Below are positions 51,101 to 59,057 of a stretch of DNA of 64,000 nucleotides, one piece after another. The first letter of the stretch is position 1. Every line of letters starts with the position of its first letter. Location of the stretch: NCBI RefSeq assembly GCF_039655865.1, contig NZ_JBBYXL010000008.1, positions 124,001 to 188,000 of the forward strand. The letters are read 5' to 3'. This DNA comes from Prosthecobacter sp. SYSU 5D2 (GTDB lineage Bacteria > Verrucomicrobiota > Verrucomicrobiia > Verrucomicrobiales > Verrucomicrobiaceae). The notes beneath the pieces are model-generated. The model saw only the letters and a list, made by a program, of their open reading frames with translations. It was not told the DNA's origin and did no database searches. The translations under genes and the position numbers were made by a program.

Positions 51101-51928
51101 GTACTTCCAGGCGTAAGGGATGCGGGTATCGCCCTCGCTGCCATGGCTTTCCGCATAACGCACCCAGTCCAGCCAGTGCCTGGCCCAGCGCTCCCCATAG
51201 GCCGGGCTGGCCAGCAGACGGTCTAACAAACTTTCATACACCCCATCTTTCCTGCCAAATTCCGCAACAAAAGCTTCCACCGCCTCCGGTGTCGGGGGCA
51301 GGCCTGTAAGGATAAATGTGGCTCGGCGGATCAGAGTGGCCGCATCGGCCGGCCCTGCGGCGGGCAGGCCCTCCTCCGCAAGTTTCGCCAGCCATTGCCG
51401 GTCAATCTCCGATGCGACTTCCTGAGCAGTCTCCCTGCCTGTCAAATTCCCCGCCTTCACGGGTTGAAAACACCACCACTGCTTGCGCCGCTCCAGCACG
51501 GCGCTCCAGTCCGTTTCCTTGGCCAGTTGTTCTGCCGACGGAGCCGAGTCACGTGGATCATAGGCCCCTTCGGCAATCCACTTTTCAAAATCAGCAATCA
51601 CGGAGTCATCCAGCTTGGCGCCGTTCTTCGGCATCTTGAGGTCCTCATGCTCATGCCTGATGGAAGCCAGCAGCAACGAGGCCGTCAAATTGCCCGGCGT
51701 GATCGCCGCTCCGCTGTCTCCGCCAGCCTGCCAGCCTGGGCGAGAGTCCAGCAGCAGCCCGCCCTTTTGCTTGCCCGCCTCGCTGTGGCATTCATAACAT
51801 TCCTGAGCAAGCACCGGCCGGATGCGGGATTCAAAAAACTCCACCTGCTCAGGCGTGGCGGCAACGGCAGAACCACTGCAAGCAATCAGCATCAGCAGTG
51901 TCGCGAGTAAGGGCGGAAAACGTTTCAT
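48107..51928 (-). CDS. Planctomycete-type cytochrome c / DUF1549 / DUF1553 / LamG protein
   Basis: A 1273-residue exported protein: signal peptide ([20 protein letters not shown]), a PSCyt1 cytochrome domain with heme site CYECH (residues 44-48), then a DUF1549 domain ([35 protein letters not shown]). DUF1553 ([38 protein letters not shown]) follows, and a LamG/concanavalin-like domain (about 1010-1200). This is the PSCyt1-PSCyt2-PSD1 pattern. Its biochemistry is unproven; a redox-coupled extracellular degradation role is an inference. The start overlaps the IclR stop by 4 bp, the end overlaps the DUF1501 start by 4 bp. Confidence 0.94.
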   Translation of the reverse strand: MKRFPPLLATLLMLIACSGSAVAATPEQVEFFESRIRPVLAQECYECHSEAGKQKGGLLLDSRPGWQAGGDSGAAITPGNLTASLLLASIRHEHEDLKMPKNGAKLDDSVIADFEKWIAEGAYDPRDSAPSAEQLAKETDWSAVLERRKQWWCFQPVKAGNLTGRETAQEVASEIDRQWLAKLAEEGLPAAGPADAATLIRRATFILTGLPPTPEAVEAFVAEFGRKDGVYESLLDRLLASPAYGERWARHWLDWVRYAESHGSEGDTRIPYAWKYRDYVIRSFNEDVPYPQRVREAIAGDLLSRPRIKNGLNESALGIGQLRMVLHGFSPTDSLDELVTFTDNQIDTVTKAFQALTVSCARCHNHKFDAISQADFYSLYGIFTSTKPAIVDVSAPGTGDAEREELTRLKAQIKHVMADVWSKAVEKMPAKPMPEAGTMPPAAKIWDLQKEPWFTDGNGIKQGVTKAGEFSVALEGQGIIARIHPSGYFSDLISTKDRAVIISPRFRNEGGTLWMRTSGAGGAVARYVVQNYPRTGTVHRAKELKADKDAVLGWHKLDLEYWKGDDLFLQVATVADMPVQAIEDGRSWFGITEAFITLGEETPPAVLTGGDPREAVAAWRANSMNDSQAELLGALLRQEKLPNDVAAVPAAAALLKRYREVEGKLPQPARAPGVLEADSYDAALFVRGDHKQPAELVPRRFLDGIDSTPYQTKGSGRLELAESLTDENNPLTSRVMVNRLWHHVFGRGLVGTTDNFGRLGEMPSHPELLDALADHFQKSGGSVKQMIKALMLTQAFRLSDQGSDLASQKDPENKWLSHWTVRRLEAEAIRDSILMLSGKLDNQMYGDPVYGKDGRRSIYVGVIRNSLEPFLSAFDMPVPSSTRGRRDVTNVPAQSLALLNDPVIMDWSSHWARRALSEPEEDARINLMFMQALGRPAAEKEREASRKFVESSANYARQQQDEVVAMEAKQETLQKRILQILNPVREKLSGQKPEAYAADAPVPYAEWTFDKDGSDTLQRLPLKLEGAAKIADGSLILDGRTALARSMPLTKSLADKTLEAWVVLDTLDQKGGGVMTVQDRRGGVFDAIVYAERSPQAWLSGSNNHKRTEEFGGPPDDEADKRPVHVAITYQGNKVTGYRDGVRYGESYASKEVSEFSAGDAEVLLGCRHGNPSGNRMLRGRILRARLYDRALSEKEISLSRHLESTLVTERDVMNALSEAQLAELEQCKTELHQVIGSLNRLTENAERVDPGTSGWESLALSIINLKEFVYLR

Positions 51929-52722
51929 GCCAGGAGCCTCCGGGTGATGGTTTCAGCGGCCTCTAAACACATACGCCCCACCTTCTCAAAACGGTCACGC
52001 TTCAGGCGATACGCCGGTGCCATCACGGTGATGGCAGCCACAGGATAACGATATTCATCCATCACCGCCGCGCCCACACACTGGATGCCTTCCAGGCCTT
52101 CGGACAGGTCCAGGGAATAACCGCGTTTGCGTATCTTCACCAGATCTGCCTCCAGAGCTTCGCGTGTGGCCAGCGTCGTCGGGGTGAATTGCTTCAGTGT
52201 CACGGCACTGAAAAACGCTTCCAGCTCCGCTTTGGGCAGATGCGCCAGCACCGCCTTCCCCGGAGCGCAGGAATACATCGGCACTTGCAGGCCCACCGTG
52301 CTGCTGACCTTGATCGGCTGTGTGGAGATGCACTGCTCCACCAGGGTCATTTTATGATTCACCCCCACGAGCAGCTGCACGGTCTCCCCTGTCTCGTCCC
52401 TCAGCCATTTCAGCGACTCCAACGCACACACCACCAGGCTTTTCTCGCGAACTTGTGGTCGGGACAGATCGAAAAGTTTGTTCGTCAAAACGAAACGCTT
52501 GTCATCCTCCCGCCGCTGCAAGTAGCCCCGCGCATGCAAAGTGCCCGCGATGCGAAAGACCGAATTCACCGGCAGCTCCAGATCCCGGGCGATCTCCGTG
52601 AGACTCAGCCCCATGCGATGCCGTCCCAGCAGCTCCAGGATGGCAAGCGTCCGCTCCGTGCCCGGAGCGGCAGAATTGTCGTCGAGCAGGATGGCAGTGT
52701 TCTCGTCGAGTGTGCGTTTCAT
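51925..52722 (-). CDS. IclR family transcriptional regulator
   Basis: A 265-residue IclR-type regulator. The N-terminal winged HTH contains RTLAILELLGRHRMGLSLTE and VNSVFRIAGTLHARGYLQRR. The effector-binding domain contains QLLVGVNHKMTLVEQCIS, YSCAPGKAVLAHLP, RKRGYSLDLSEGLEGIQCVG and AITVMAPAYRLKRDRFE. ATG at 52722 is chosen over an in-frame TTG two codons upstream. It heads the operon IclR-PSD1-DUF1501, so it probably controls that operon and itself. A 36-bp palindrome covers the start codon. An effector, perhaps a sugar acid or aromatic degradation product, cannot be named. Confidence 0.94.
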   Translation of the reverse strand: MKRTLDENTAILLDDNSAAPGTERTLAILELLGRHRMGLSLTEIARDLELPVNSVFRIAGTLHARGYLQRREDDKRFVLTNKLFDLSRPQVREKSLVVCALESLKWLRDETGETVQLLVGVNHKMTLVEQCISTQPIKVSSTVGLQVPMYSCAPGKAVLAHLPKAELEAFFSAVTLKQFTPTTLATREALEADLVKIRKRGYSLDLSEGLEGIQCVGAAVMDEYRYPVAAITVMAPAYRLKRDRFEKVGRMCLEAAETITRRLLA

Positions 52723-52756
52723 TTCCAAATGTAGAAACGATTCTACATTTGGAAAT
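52721..52756. promoter_or_regulatory. 36-bp palindrome covering the IclR start (putative operator)
   Basis: Perfect 16-bp arms, ATTTCCAAATGTAGAA and TTCTACATTTGGAAAT, around an ACGA spacer. It covers the ATG and its likely ribosome-binding GGAA on the minus strand. Bound protein would block both transcription and translation starts. A near-identical copy lies at 54373-54408. IclR dimers are known to bind shorter palindromes, so this could be a tandem site. Confidence 0.72.
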
Positions 52757-52781
52757 CTATCATTCTGACTTTTTTACCATT

Positions 52782-54281
52782 TCAATCTCCCCCGCCGCCG
52801 CAACCACCGCAACCGCTGCTGCCACAACCGGAACTGCCTGCACTTCCACAGCCAGACCCGCTGCTGCAGCCGCTACCGCAACCATGATACCAGGTAACTG
52901 AATTGTCCCGGCGATGCAAAGCTGAGTGCAGCGTGCTGTAGGCTGGCAGATGGAGTGCTGCATAGCCACCCATCGCGACCAGCATGGCCACCTGGGCCGG
53001 ATCCCCCATCAGGCCATTCCTTTCGAACTGGGCAGCCGTCACTGGCGGCTTTTTCCTGAGCTTCTTCCATAGCAGCTCACCGTCCGTCGTACGGTGGGAT
53101 AGTCGTGTTACCCTCCATAGCAAAAACACGAGAGAAATGATCAGGAAGGCGATCAAAAAGGCAATCGGGCGATCCCGCGAGATTCCCACAAACACCTTTG
53201 CGACTCCCAGGAGCATAACCACCAGAACAGGGAGGGCCGCCATCCAGCGCAATCGCCGGAAACTGGAGGCACTTTCCAGCAGTCCTTCACGGGCCAGCCG
53301 GCCATGCATGGAATGAAGCATCAGGCGGGCGGTTTTGCGCACTTGGGCCGGGCTGATACTTATGCTCGCCGGCACGGCTTGCAGTACCCGCGCTTCGACA
53401 TCATGCAGTTCCTCCTGCTCTGAGGATGGAGGTTCAGACCACATTTTAGCAGGGTTTGTACTAGCATCCACCTTTACCCGTTTTCGGCAGTAAAGCGCTG
53501 CCAGGGCCGCATCCACCACACGGTCCACGCCGCCCCCCAGAAAAGCAATGTCAAAACGGTCCGTCACGGATGAAGTTCGCCTGCCCGCACCTGTACGTGC
53601 CATGCGCGGCCACGCGAATGAAGCGATCACGGCCAGGGCAAAACTCACCGAATACCATTTCAAAAAATCGGCACCGCGCTTGTCCATGACCTCCAGCACA
53701 GGCTGGCAGGCGGCCAGAAAAATCGCGCCTAAAGCCATCATCGCGGCGGTCTGCACCGTCGCAGGCCGGGGCCATTTCAGCCATGCCGGCTTTGGCAGCA
53801 GCCAGTGGCGGGAAACGTCCACCCAACGGCTGGTCATCGGCTGAAAACGCTTTTCCGCCGGTGGCCAGATATCCGCGGGTGCGCTCTGTCCAAACAGGCG
53901 CGCATAGCTTTCCAAGGTGCGTTCATACTGCCGGTGAAACTTTGCCCCTTCATCTGGTCCGCCGGCGGTGGGCTCATGATGGAGAGGCCGCCCCAGGATA
54001 TCCCGGCACAATGTTTCCCAGTAGGAACGAGTGTACACCATATGCAGGTGCCAGGCCTGGTCCACTTCCTCAGACGGCGTCACCGGATGCCCGGCGCGCT
54101 GGGTCAGCAGCAAAAAGCGCCTGTATTCAATAATCACCCTTGCTGCAAAGGCGTGGCTCCAGCCATTTTCACGGGCCAGACGGGTGGCAAAATCCAGCAC
54201 CACCGGGTTGGGATGGAACTGGAACCTTTCCAGCTTCTCCCACAGGGCCTGGATCTCAGGCTGACTTTGGATCGGGTTCAT
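52782..54281 (-). CDS. TIGR04222-like membrane protein with GRDP-like N-terminus and Cys/Gly tail
   Basis: A 499-residue protein. The N-terminal 130 residues resemble the glycine-rich-domain-protein-like (GRDP) fold: PVTPSEEVDQAWHLHMVYT and SYWETLCRDILG. A TIGR04222-like region follows, with membrane helices around 176-195 and 208-222, a soluble part (DVEARVLQAVPASISISPAQ), and two helices near 350-395. It ends in about 35 residues of Gly, Ser and Cys with six Cys. Bacterial TIGR04222 proteins share such Cys/Gly tails and are of unknown role. ATG at 54281. It is flanked by the two copies of the palindrome at 52721 and 54373. Confidence 0.8.
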   Translation of the reverse strand: MNPIQSQPEIQALWEKLERFQFHPNPVVLDFATRLARENGWSHAFAARVIIEYRRFLLLTQRAGHPVTPSEEVDQAWHLHMVYTRSYWETLCRDILGRPLHHEPTAGGPDEGAKFHRQYERTLESYARLFGQSAPADIWPPAEKRFQPMTSRWVDVSRHWLLPKPAWLKWPRPATVQTAAMMALGAIFLAACQPVLEVMDKRGADFLKWYSVSFALAVIASFAWPRMARTGAGRRTSSVTDRFDIAFLGGGVDRVVDAALAALYCRKRVKVDASTNPAKMWSEPPSSEQEELHDVEARVLQAVPASISISPAQVRKTARLMLHSMHGRLAREGLLESASSFRRLRWMAALPVLVVMLLGVAKVFVGISRDRPIAFLIAFLIISLVFLLWRVTRLSHRTTDGELLWKKLRKKPPVTAAQFERNGLMGDPAQVAMLVAMGGYAALHLPAYSTLHSALHRRDNSVTWYHGCGSGCSSGSGCGSAGSSGCGSSGCGGCGGGGD

Positions 54282-54372
54282 AAGAATTTGCCCGCATCAT
54301 ATTCACGCCATGGCAAACCAGCACGAAGAATATCCGCCCCATTTTGGAATCCGGATTACACGCCATCTTTTC

Positions 54373-54408
54373 ATTTCCAAATGTAGAAACGCTTCTAAAT
54401 TTGGAAAT
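54373..54408. promoter_or_regulatory. Second copy of the 36-bp palindrome, upstream of the TIGR04222-like gene
   Basis: Arms ATTTCCAAATGTAGAA and TTCTAAATTTGGAAAT (one mismatch) with spacer ACGC. It lies about 92 bp before the ATG of the minus-strand gene at 54281, and just past the vapC stop. Beyond the palindrome, the flanking ATGAAA is also shared with the IclR copy, so duplication of the IclR leader is possible. Confidence 0.68.
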
Positions 54409-54415
54409 CCTTCTA

Positions 54416-54838
54416 TTAACCGCCCTCTTGCCGAAAGCTGCCTCCATACCCCGCCTCATACAAAGTGATTCCCAACACTGGAGCCATCGCCTCGAAGTGC
54501 TTGTCCTGCGCATACACCCGGCATTCCATGCGCTGGGCGATGGTGGCGATGAGCACATCATTGGCCGGGGCCGTGATGCCTGCATCCCGAAGTTTCCAGG
54601 AGTTGCGGACGGCGGCGATGTAGTCCGCCTCAGTTACCCTCACATAAGGAAGGCAGGAAAAGTCGGCATTGAGCATCTTACGCTCTTCTTGGCGTGCCCC
54701 TCCCAAGACTTCCAGCATTACTGGAGAGCACAGGCCTGCTTCATTTTCTGCCAGCAATCCTTCAACGGCCACTTTGACCTCCAGGCTGCCTGTGCGCCTG
54801 GAGGCCTCAATCCAAATGGAGGAATCAACGAGTACCAT
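54416..54838 (-). CDS. vapC: PIN-domain toxin (VapC family)
   Basis: A 140-residue PIN-domain ribonuclease. The four acidic positions are visible: Asp5 in VLVDSSIWIEA, Glu in VMLEVLGGARQ, Asp in APANDVLIATIA and Asp in YAQDKHFEAM. PIN toxins cut RNA, typically tRNA or rRNA, when not held by the antitoxin. ATG at 54838 (MVLVDSS) is preferred over an upstream TTG and starts 6 bp after the vapB stop. It ends next to the second palindrome. Confidence 0.88.
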   Translation of the reverse strand: MVLVDSSIWIEASRRTGSLEVKVAVEGLLAENEAGLCSPVMLEVLGGARQEERKMLNADFSCLPYVRVTEADYIAAVRNSWKLRDAGITAPANDVLIATIAQRMECRVYAQDKHFEAMAPVLGITLYEAGYGGSFRQEGG

Positions 54839-54844
54839 GGCCAA

Positions 54845-55051
54845 TCAGATTTTTTCCAAAGATTCCAGCTCCTCATTGGTCATGGGATAGTCATAATATC
54901 CCTCCCGCAACCGCCTGCCGAATTCCTTGGCCCGCATCCGTTTGACATAATTCTCCACGGCCTTGGCAATGGCGGGGCTTTTGTTTTTTTCTCCCGTTAA
55001 CTCCATGGCAGCCGTGATGATTTCGTCCGCAATTTCGACTGTGATTCTCAT
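54845..55051 (-). CDS. vapB: VapB-type antitoxin
   Basis: A 68-residue protein. The first half is a ribbon-helix-helix-like DNA-binding segment (MRITVEIADEIITAAMELTG, IAKAVENYVKRMR). The tail has tyrosines and acidic residues (EGYYDYPMTNEELESLEKI), as in toxin-binding ends of VapB proteins. Its stop lies 6 bp before the VapC ATG, so the pair form one unit and probably repress their own promoter. ATG at 55051; a longer frame starts in the AT-rich intergenic space. Confidence 0.82.
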   Translation of the reverse strand: MRITVEIADEIITAAMELTGEKNKSPAIAKAVENYVKRMRAKEFGRRLREGYYDYPMTNEELESLEKI

Positions 55052-55103
55052 GACAATTGCTCGATAGCATCTTTCGACGGCCAGATAAACTTCCTTTTGC
55101 ATC

Positions 55104-55111
55104 ATTATAAT
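55104..55111. promoter_or_regulatory. Possible -10 element in the vapB-dehydrogenase divergent region
   Basis: ATTATAAT is self-complementary and contains TATAAT, 22 bp upstream of the dehydrogenase ATG and about 53 bp upstream of vapB on the other strand. The region is much more AT-rich than the genome around it. No good -35 matches either direction. Confidence 0.3.
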
Positions 55112-55132
55112 CAAAAATAATCATCATTTTAC

Positions 55133-56164
55133 ATGAAATCCGTCATCGCTTTGCATCCTGGCCAGATCGAAATCCTCGATACTCCCCTGCCCTCGCCTGG
55201 TCCTTATCAGGCTCTGGTCAAAACTGAATGCGCCTGTGTGTGCAACCGTACAGACAGCGAGCTGCTGCATGGCAACTTCCCTGGCATGGAGGACAAGTTC
55301 CCCTTTGCGCTGGGTCATGAGAGCGTGGGTACCGTCGTCACCGTGGGTGAAAAAGTGCGCCACTTTGCCATCGGTGATCGCGCTGTGAGCGGGCTGAATT
55401 TTGACCTCCAGATGGAAGGCGTGGACTCCGGTTGGGGCGGCTTTGGTGAATACACCCTGGCCAATGACCACGAGGCCATGGTGGCCGATGGCGTGGCAGA
55501 TGAGTCCCACGGCTGGTTCGAGGTCTATGAGATCCAGACGAAGGTGGATGCGGACATCCCGCCGGAGGAGGCCGTCCTGCTCTGCACCTGGCGTGAGGTA
55601 CTGGGCGCCTTCCGCGACTTCCACCTGCAACCGGGTGATGACGTGCTGATCTACGGCGCAGGTCCCGTCGGACTGAGTTTTGTCAAACTGGGCCGCCTCT
55701 TCGGTCTCGGCTGGATCGGCATTGTGGACCGGCATGCCGACAAGCAGGCCAAGGCGCTCGCCTTTGGAGCTGATGCAGTCTTTGCACCGGGCGAGAAGAT
55801 CGAGCGCAGCAAGAAGCTGGATGCCGTCATTGATGCCGTCGGCCACCCGGACATCCTCCAGCAGGGACTGCCCTTGCTGCGTCGTGGTGGTTCCCACTGC
55901 ATCTACGGCGTGCTCAGCCATCCGGTCCTGCACATAGACAAATCGAAGGCGGATTTTAACTTCAACCTCTTCGTCCACCAATGGCCTACCCGGAAGTATG
56001 AAAAGGAAAGCCAGCCCCAGCTCTGCCATTGGATCCGCGAAGGAAAACTGACCTCCGCCGATTTCATCACCCACCGTTTTCCGCTGGATAAAATTGTGGA
56101 AGCCTTCGATGAAATCGCCCGCCGCAAGGTCATCAAGGCCCTCATTGAATACCCGGCAGCCTAA
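55133..56164 (+). CDS. MDR-type alcohol dehydrogenase
   Basis: A 343-residue medium-chain dehydrogenase. The N-terminal GroES-like domain has a CACVCNRTDSELLHG region and GHESVGTVVTVGEKV with the catalytic-metal Glu. The Rossmann domain has DVLIYGAGPVGLSFVKLGRL and an IVDRH region. The structural-zinc lobe with four spaced Cys is absent, so it may be zinc-poor or use one catalytic metal. It would oxidise a polyol or sugar alcohol, not identified. ATG at 55133. Stop lies 15 bp before the convergent guanylate kinase stop. Confidence 0.88.
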   Translation: MKSVIALHPGQIEILDTPLPSPGPYQALVKTECACVCNRTDSELLHGNFPGMEDKFPFALGHESVGTVVTVGEKVRHFAIGDRAVSGLNFDLQMEGVDSGWGGFGEYTLANDHEAMVADGVADESHGWFEVYEIQTKVDADIPPEEAVLLCTWREVLGAFRDFHLQPGDDVLIYGAGPVGLSFVKLGRLFGLGWIGIVDRHADKQAKALAFGADAVFAPGEKIERSKKLDAVIDAVGHPDILQQGLPLLRRGGSHCIYGVLSHPVLHIDKSKADFNFNLFVHQWPTRKYEKESQPQLCHWIREGKLTSADFITHRFPLDKIVEAFDEIARRKVIKALIEYPAA

Positions 56165-56179
56165 TGCAGCCCGCAGTCT

Positions 56180-56785
56180 TCAAATCACCAAACTCGAACG
56201 CAGCTTCTCCCCCACCAGCAGCGCCCGGAAGCGCTCCTCATCACTCTCGCGGGTATCGCTGACCAGGCAGTAGCGGTAGTCGCGCCAGTGCTGGAGCTCC
56301 GCTTCGGCATTGAGCATGCGCAGTTCAAAAGCCTCCGCGCTTTCCGTATTGCGGCCGCTCAGGCGCTGGCGCAGTTCTTCCAGGCTGGGCGGCATCACAA
56401 AGAGGTCCGTCAGGCAGCGCGTGACCAGCTCGTCCTCACACCCGCGCACCTGGATGGCCCCCTGCACGTCAATGTCCATGAAGACATCCACACCCTGGCG
56501 CAGGTAGTCATAAACATAGCTCTTCAGCGTGCCATACCAGCGGTTGTGCACGCGGGCATATTCGAAGAATTCCCCACGGTCCACCCGTGCCAGAAAGTCC
56601 TCCTCAGAAAGGAAAAAATAGTCTTTCCCATCCACCTCACCGGGCCGGGGAGCGCGCGTGGTGCAGGAGACGGAAAACACCGCCGTTTCCCCGTCACATA
56701 CCTTCCGGCATAGCGTCGTCTTGCCCGTGCCCGAAGGGCCGGAAACAACGACAAGCAGACCCAGGCGTGGAGACGAAAGATTCAT
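56180..56785 (-). CDS. gmk: Guanylate kinase
   Basis: A 201-residue P-loop kinase: VVVSGPSGTGKTTLCRKV, SCTTRAPRPGEVDGKDYFF, LARVDRGEFFEYARVHNRWYG, DIDVQGAIQVRG and FVMPPSLEELRQRL. It phosphorylates GMP to GDP. ATG at 56785 (MNLSSPRLG) is the likely start; a longer frame adds 12 residues. Length is standard. It is followed on the same strand by no close gene, and lies 45 bp after the CorC-type gene's stop, on the same strand. Confidence 0.95.
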   Translation of the reverse strand: MNLSSPRLGLLVVVSGPSGTGKTTLCRKVCDGETAVFSVSCTTRAPRPGEVDGKDYFFLSEEDFLARVDRGEFFEYARVHNRWYGTLKSYVYDYLRQGVDVFMDIDVQGAIQVRGCEDELVTRCLTDLFVMPPSLEELRQRLSGRNTESAEAFELRMLNAEAELQHWRDYRYCLVSDTRESDEERFRALLVGEKLRSSLVI

Positions 56786-56830
56786 GCCCCAGCGTTTAGC
56801 GATGCCCATGCCTGCTTGCAACTGAAAGCG

Positions 56831-58252
56831 CTACTCATCGTCCTTGTCCGCAGCCTCTCCTCCCGCACCTTCTTCATCCTTTTGGATGCGCTTGAAGTGC
56901 AGTTGAAGAACACGGCGCAAGTCAGCCTTCGTCGTCGTCACTTCGTAGTCCTCAATGATGACCTGCTCCCCCACCTTGGGCAGATGGCCGAGCAGATGCG
57001 TCACATAACCACCGATGGTCGTCACGTCCTCACTCTCGATCTCCAGCCCCGCCTGATCCGTCAGCTCATAGAGGTTCAGCATCCCCTCCACGATAAATTC
57101 ATCGTCATTCACCCGCCGGAACTCGCTGTTTTCCTGGTCAAATTCGTCCTGGATGTCCCCCACGATCTCCTCCATCACATTGTCCAGGGTGACGACACCC
57201 ACCGTGCCGCCGTACTCATCCACCGCCAGGGCGATGTGCACATGCTTGTCCAGGAAAAAGCGCAGCAGCTTGTCAATAGGCATCATCTCCGGCACCATCG
57301 GCAGATCCCGGCGGATCTTGCGCAGGTCGGCGCTCGGTTTGCCGATCAGCGCCAGGAGATCCTTAATGTGGATGAGTCCGATGCTGTGATCCAGATGCCC
57401 TTCCACCAGCGGATAGCGGGTGTGCTTGCTGTCCACCGCCACCTTCAAATTGGCCTCAAAGGAGTCATCCGCATCCAGGGAGATGACCTGGTTCCGCGGC
57501 GTCATCACATCCCGCACGCAGCGGTCATTCAGCGCCAGCGCATTCAAAAGAATGTCCTTTTCCGTCTCGGTGACTTCGGATTTCTGGCTCTCCGCCACGA
57601 TGTGCCGCAGCTCCTCTTCCGAGTGCGCCAGCTCACTTTCCGAGGCTGGCTCCAGGCGGAAAAGCACCTTGAGAAGCCAGTTGGCCGCCCCGTTGAGCAC
57701 CCAGATGGCTGGCTTGAACATCACATAGAAAAAATGCAGCGGCGCACTGATCACCAGCGCCGTGGCCAGTGAACGGCGGATGGCCAGGGACTTCGGGGTC
57801 AGTTCACCCAGCACCACGTGCAGAAAAGTCACAACACCGAAACCGATACCAATGGAGACAGAGGAGATGACCGCATCATTCTTCACGCCCATCATCCACA
57901 TCAGCGGCTGGATCACGCGGGCCACATACGGCTCCCCCACCATACCCAGGGCGATACTGGCCAGGGTAATGCCTAGTTGAGTCGCTGAAAGATAGCCATC
58001 CAGGTTTTTCAGCGCCTTCCGGGCCACCTTGGCGCTGACATTGCCTTCTTCCACCAGCTCATCCAGCTGGGTGCTGCGCACTTTCACAATGGCAAACTCC
58101 GCCGCCACAAAGAAAGCATTCAGCAGCACGAAAAACATCACCAGCACCGCCGACCACACCACCTCACCCGCCGTCAGGTTCCATTCATGGATCACCTCAT
58201 GGGACCCTCCGCCCATGGCGAAAAGGTGGAGAGAGTGAAAAAAAGGGTTCAT
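56831..58252 (-). CDS. CNNM/CorC-HlyC family membrane protein (second copy)
   Basis: A 473-residue protein with a CNNM (DUF21) domain (FVLLNAFFVAAEFAIVKVRS, GYLSATQLGITLASIALGMV, VVLGELTPKSLAIRRS), a CBS pair (VRDVMTPRNQVISLDADD, IALAVDEYGGTVGVVTLDNV) and the CorC_HlyC domain (FIVEGMLNLYELTD, IGGYVTHLLGH). The acidic tail (DEEGAGGEAADKDDE) is unlike the copy at 24217-25536. Family members affect divalent cation homeostasis. ATG at 58252. It lies upstream of gmk on the same strand. Confidence 0.93.
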   Translation of the reverse strand: MNPFFHSLHLFAMGGGSHEVIHEWNLTAGEVVWSAVLVMFFVLLNAFFVAAEFAIVKVRSTQLDELVEEGNVSAKVARKALKNLDGYLSATQLGITLASIALGMVGEPYVARVIQPLMWMMGVKNDAVISSVSIGIGFGVVTFLHVVLGELTPKSLAIRRSLATALVISAPLHFFYVMFKPAIWVLNGAANWLLKVLFRLEPASESELAHSEEELRHIVAESQKSEVTETEKDILLNALALNDRCVRDVMTPRNQVISLDADDSFEANLKVAVDSKHTRYPLVEGHLDHSIGLIHIKDLLALIGKPSADLRKIRRDLPMVPEMMPIDKLLRFFLDKHVHIALAVDEYGGTVGVVTLDNVMEEIVGDIQDEFDQENSEFRRVNDDEFIVEGMLNLYELTDQAGLEIESEDVTTIGGYVTHLLGHLPKVGEQVIIEDYEVTTTKADLRRVLQLHFKRIQKDEEGAGGEAADKDDE

Positions 58253-58285
58253 GGGGGAGCGCTGACAAGGGAGGCAACAGCAAGA

Positions 58286-58537
58286 TCAGAGCCGTTCATA
58301 GCTGCCATCACAGCGCTTTTCCAAGATGGTAAAGCCCGCTTTTTTAGCGTCCGATGTGGACACGGGCTTGGTGTATTTGGGTGTGGAAAACCCGCTGATG
58401 AGCTTTTTCACCGGATTCCGGCAGAGCGGGCAGTGGGTCAGCGGAGCACGATCCATGGGGCGGCGCAGGTCAAAGCCACGCCGACAGGAGGGACAGCCCT
58501 CCTCAGGATTCTCCGCGATGTAGGAATACGTGGGCAT
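58286..58537 (-). CDS. FmdB-family zinc ribbon protein
   Basis: An 83-residue protein with two CxxC knuckles (EGCPSCRRGFDL and THCPLCRNPVKKLISG) in the FmdB regulatory-protein pattern, which begins MPTYSYIAENPEEGC. The linker between knuckles is about 23 residues long. A short basic tail follows. The role of FmdB-type ribbons is largely unknown; formamidase regulation is documented for one member. ATG at 58537. It lies 66 bp after the rpsN start on the same strand. Confidence 0.85.
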   Translation of the reverse strand: MPTYSYIAENPEEGCPSCRRGFDLRRPMDRAPLTHCPLCRNPVKKLISGFSTPKYTKPVSTSDAKKAGFTILEKRCDGSYERL

Positions 58538-58603
58538 AAATGGATTATCCACGTCTCCCCAGAGCAGGTCCAGAGAGACTTTCCCTGGACAAGCGACGGG
58601 CGC

Positions 58604-58873
58604 TTACCAGCTGGACTTGGTGACTCCGGGAATCAGGCCGGCAAGGGCCATCTCACGGAAGGTCAGACGGGACATCTGGAAACGACGCAGATAAGCGCGA
58701 CGGCGTCCGGAAACGCGGCAGCGGTTGGTCAGGCGGGTCGGGCTGGCATCACGGGGCAGCAGGGCCAGGCCCTGGTGATCACCATTCGCCTTCAACTCCG
58801 CACGGAGTTTTGCGTACTTTTGGACGGTCTTCTGTTTGCGCTTCTCGCGCTCAAGCCAAGCTGTTTTTGCCAT
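58604..58873 (-). CDS. rpsN: 30S ribosomal protein S14, zinc-independent type
   Basis: An 89-residue uS14: [39 protein letters not shown] and [19 protein letters not shown]. It lacks the two CxxC pairs of zinc-binding S14 and matches the short C-minus form (as in B. subtilis YhzA) in length and sequence. Whether it is the main or an alternative S14 depends on genes outside the window. It sits alone rather than in the spc operon. ATG at 58873. A short hairpin (GTCCAG/CTGGAC) lies between its end and the FmdB gene. Confidence 0.95.
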   Translation of the reverse strand: MAKTAWLEREKRKQKTVQKYAKLRAELKANGDHQGLALLPRDASPTRLTNRCRVSGRRRAYLRRFQMSRLTFREMALAGLIPGVTKSSW

Positions 58874-58960
58874 AGGGGCCGCGAAGTTGCCTCAAACCGC
58901 ACACTTCGCAAGGAGAAATTTCATTTGTCATGCAGACGGATCATGGCATTTTAGGGCCTC

Positions 58961-59038
58961 ATGATCACTGGAATCCTTGTCGCCGTCGCTTTCCTACTGC
59001 TGGGTGTGTTTGTTTTCGCCTATTTGCAGAAGGCCTGA
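58961..59038 (+). CDS. 25-residue single-pass membrane peptide
   Basis: ATG at 58961 opens a 25-codon frame (MITGILVAVAFLLLGVFVFA then YLQKA) ending in TGA. It is a single hydrophobic helix with a positively charged end. It lies between divergent rpsN and a convergent phosphatase gene and has no other overlapping gene. Very short frames arise by chance, so existence is uncertain; the tight hydrophobic pattern argues for it. No family recognised. Confidence 0.38.
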   Translation: MITGILVAVAFLLLGVFVFAYLQKA

Positions 59039-59057
59039 GCCTCGTTTCGCGAAAAAG

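Noticed and set aside
54256-54585. A short frame starting ATGAAA right after the second palindrome
   Set aside because: The reading MKRWRVIRIPKWGG ends within 25 codons. It probably reflects duplicated sequence of the IclR leader rather than a gene.
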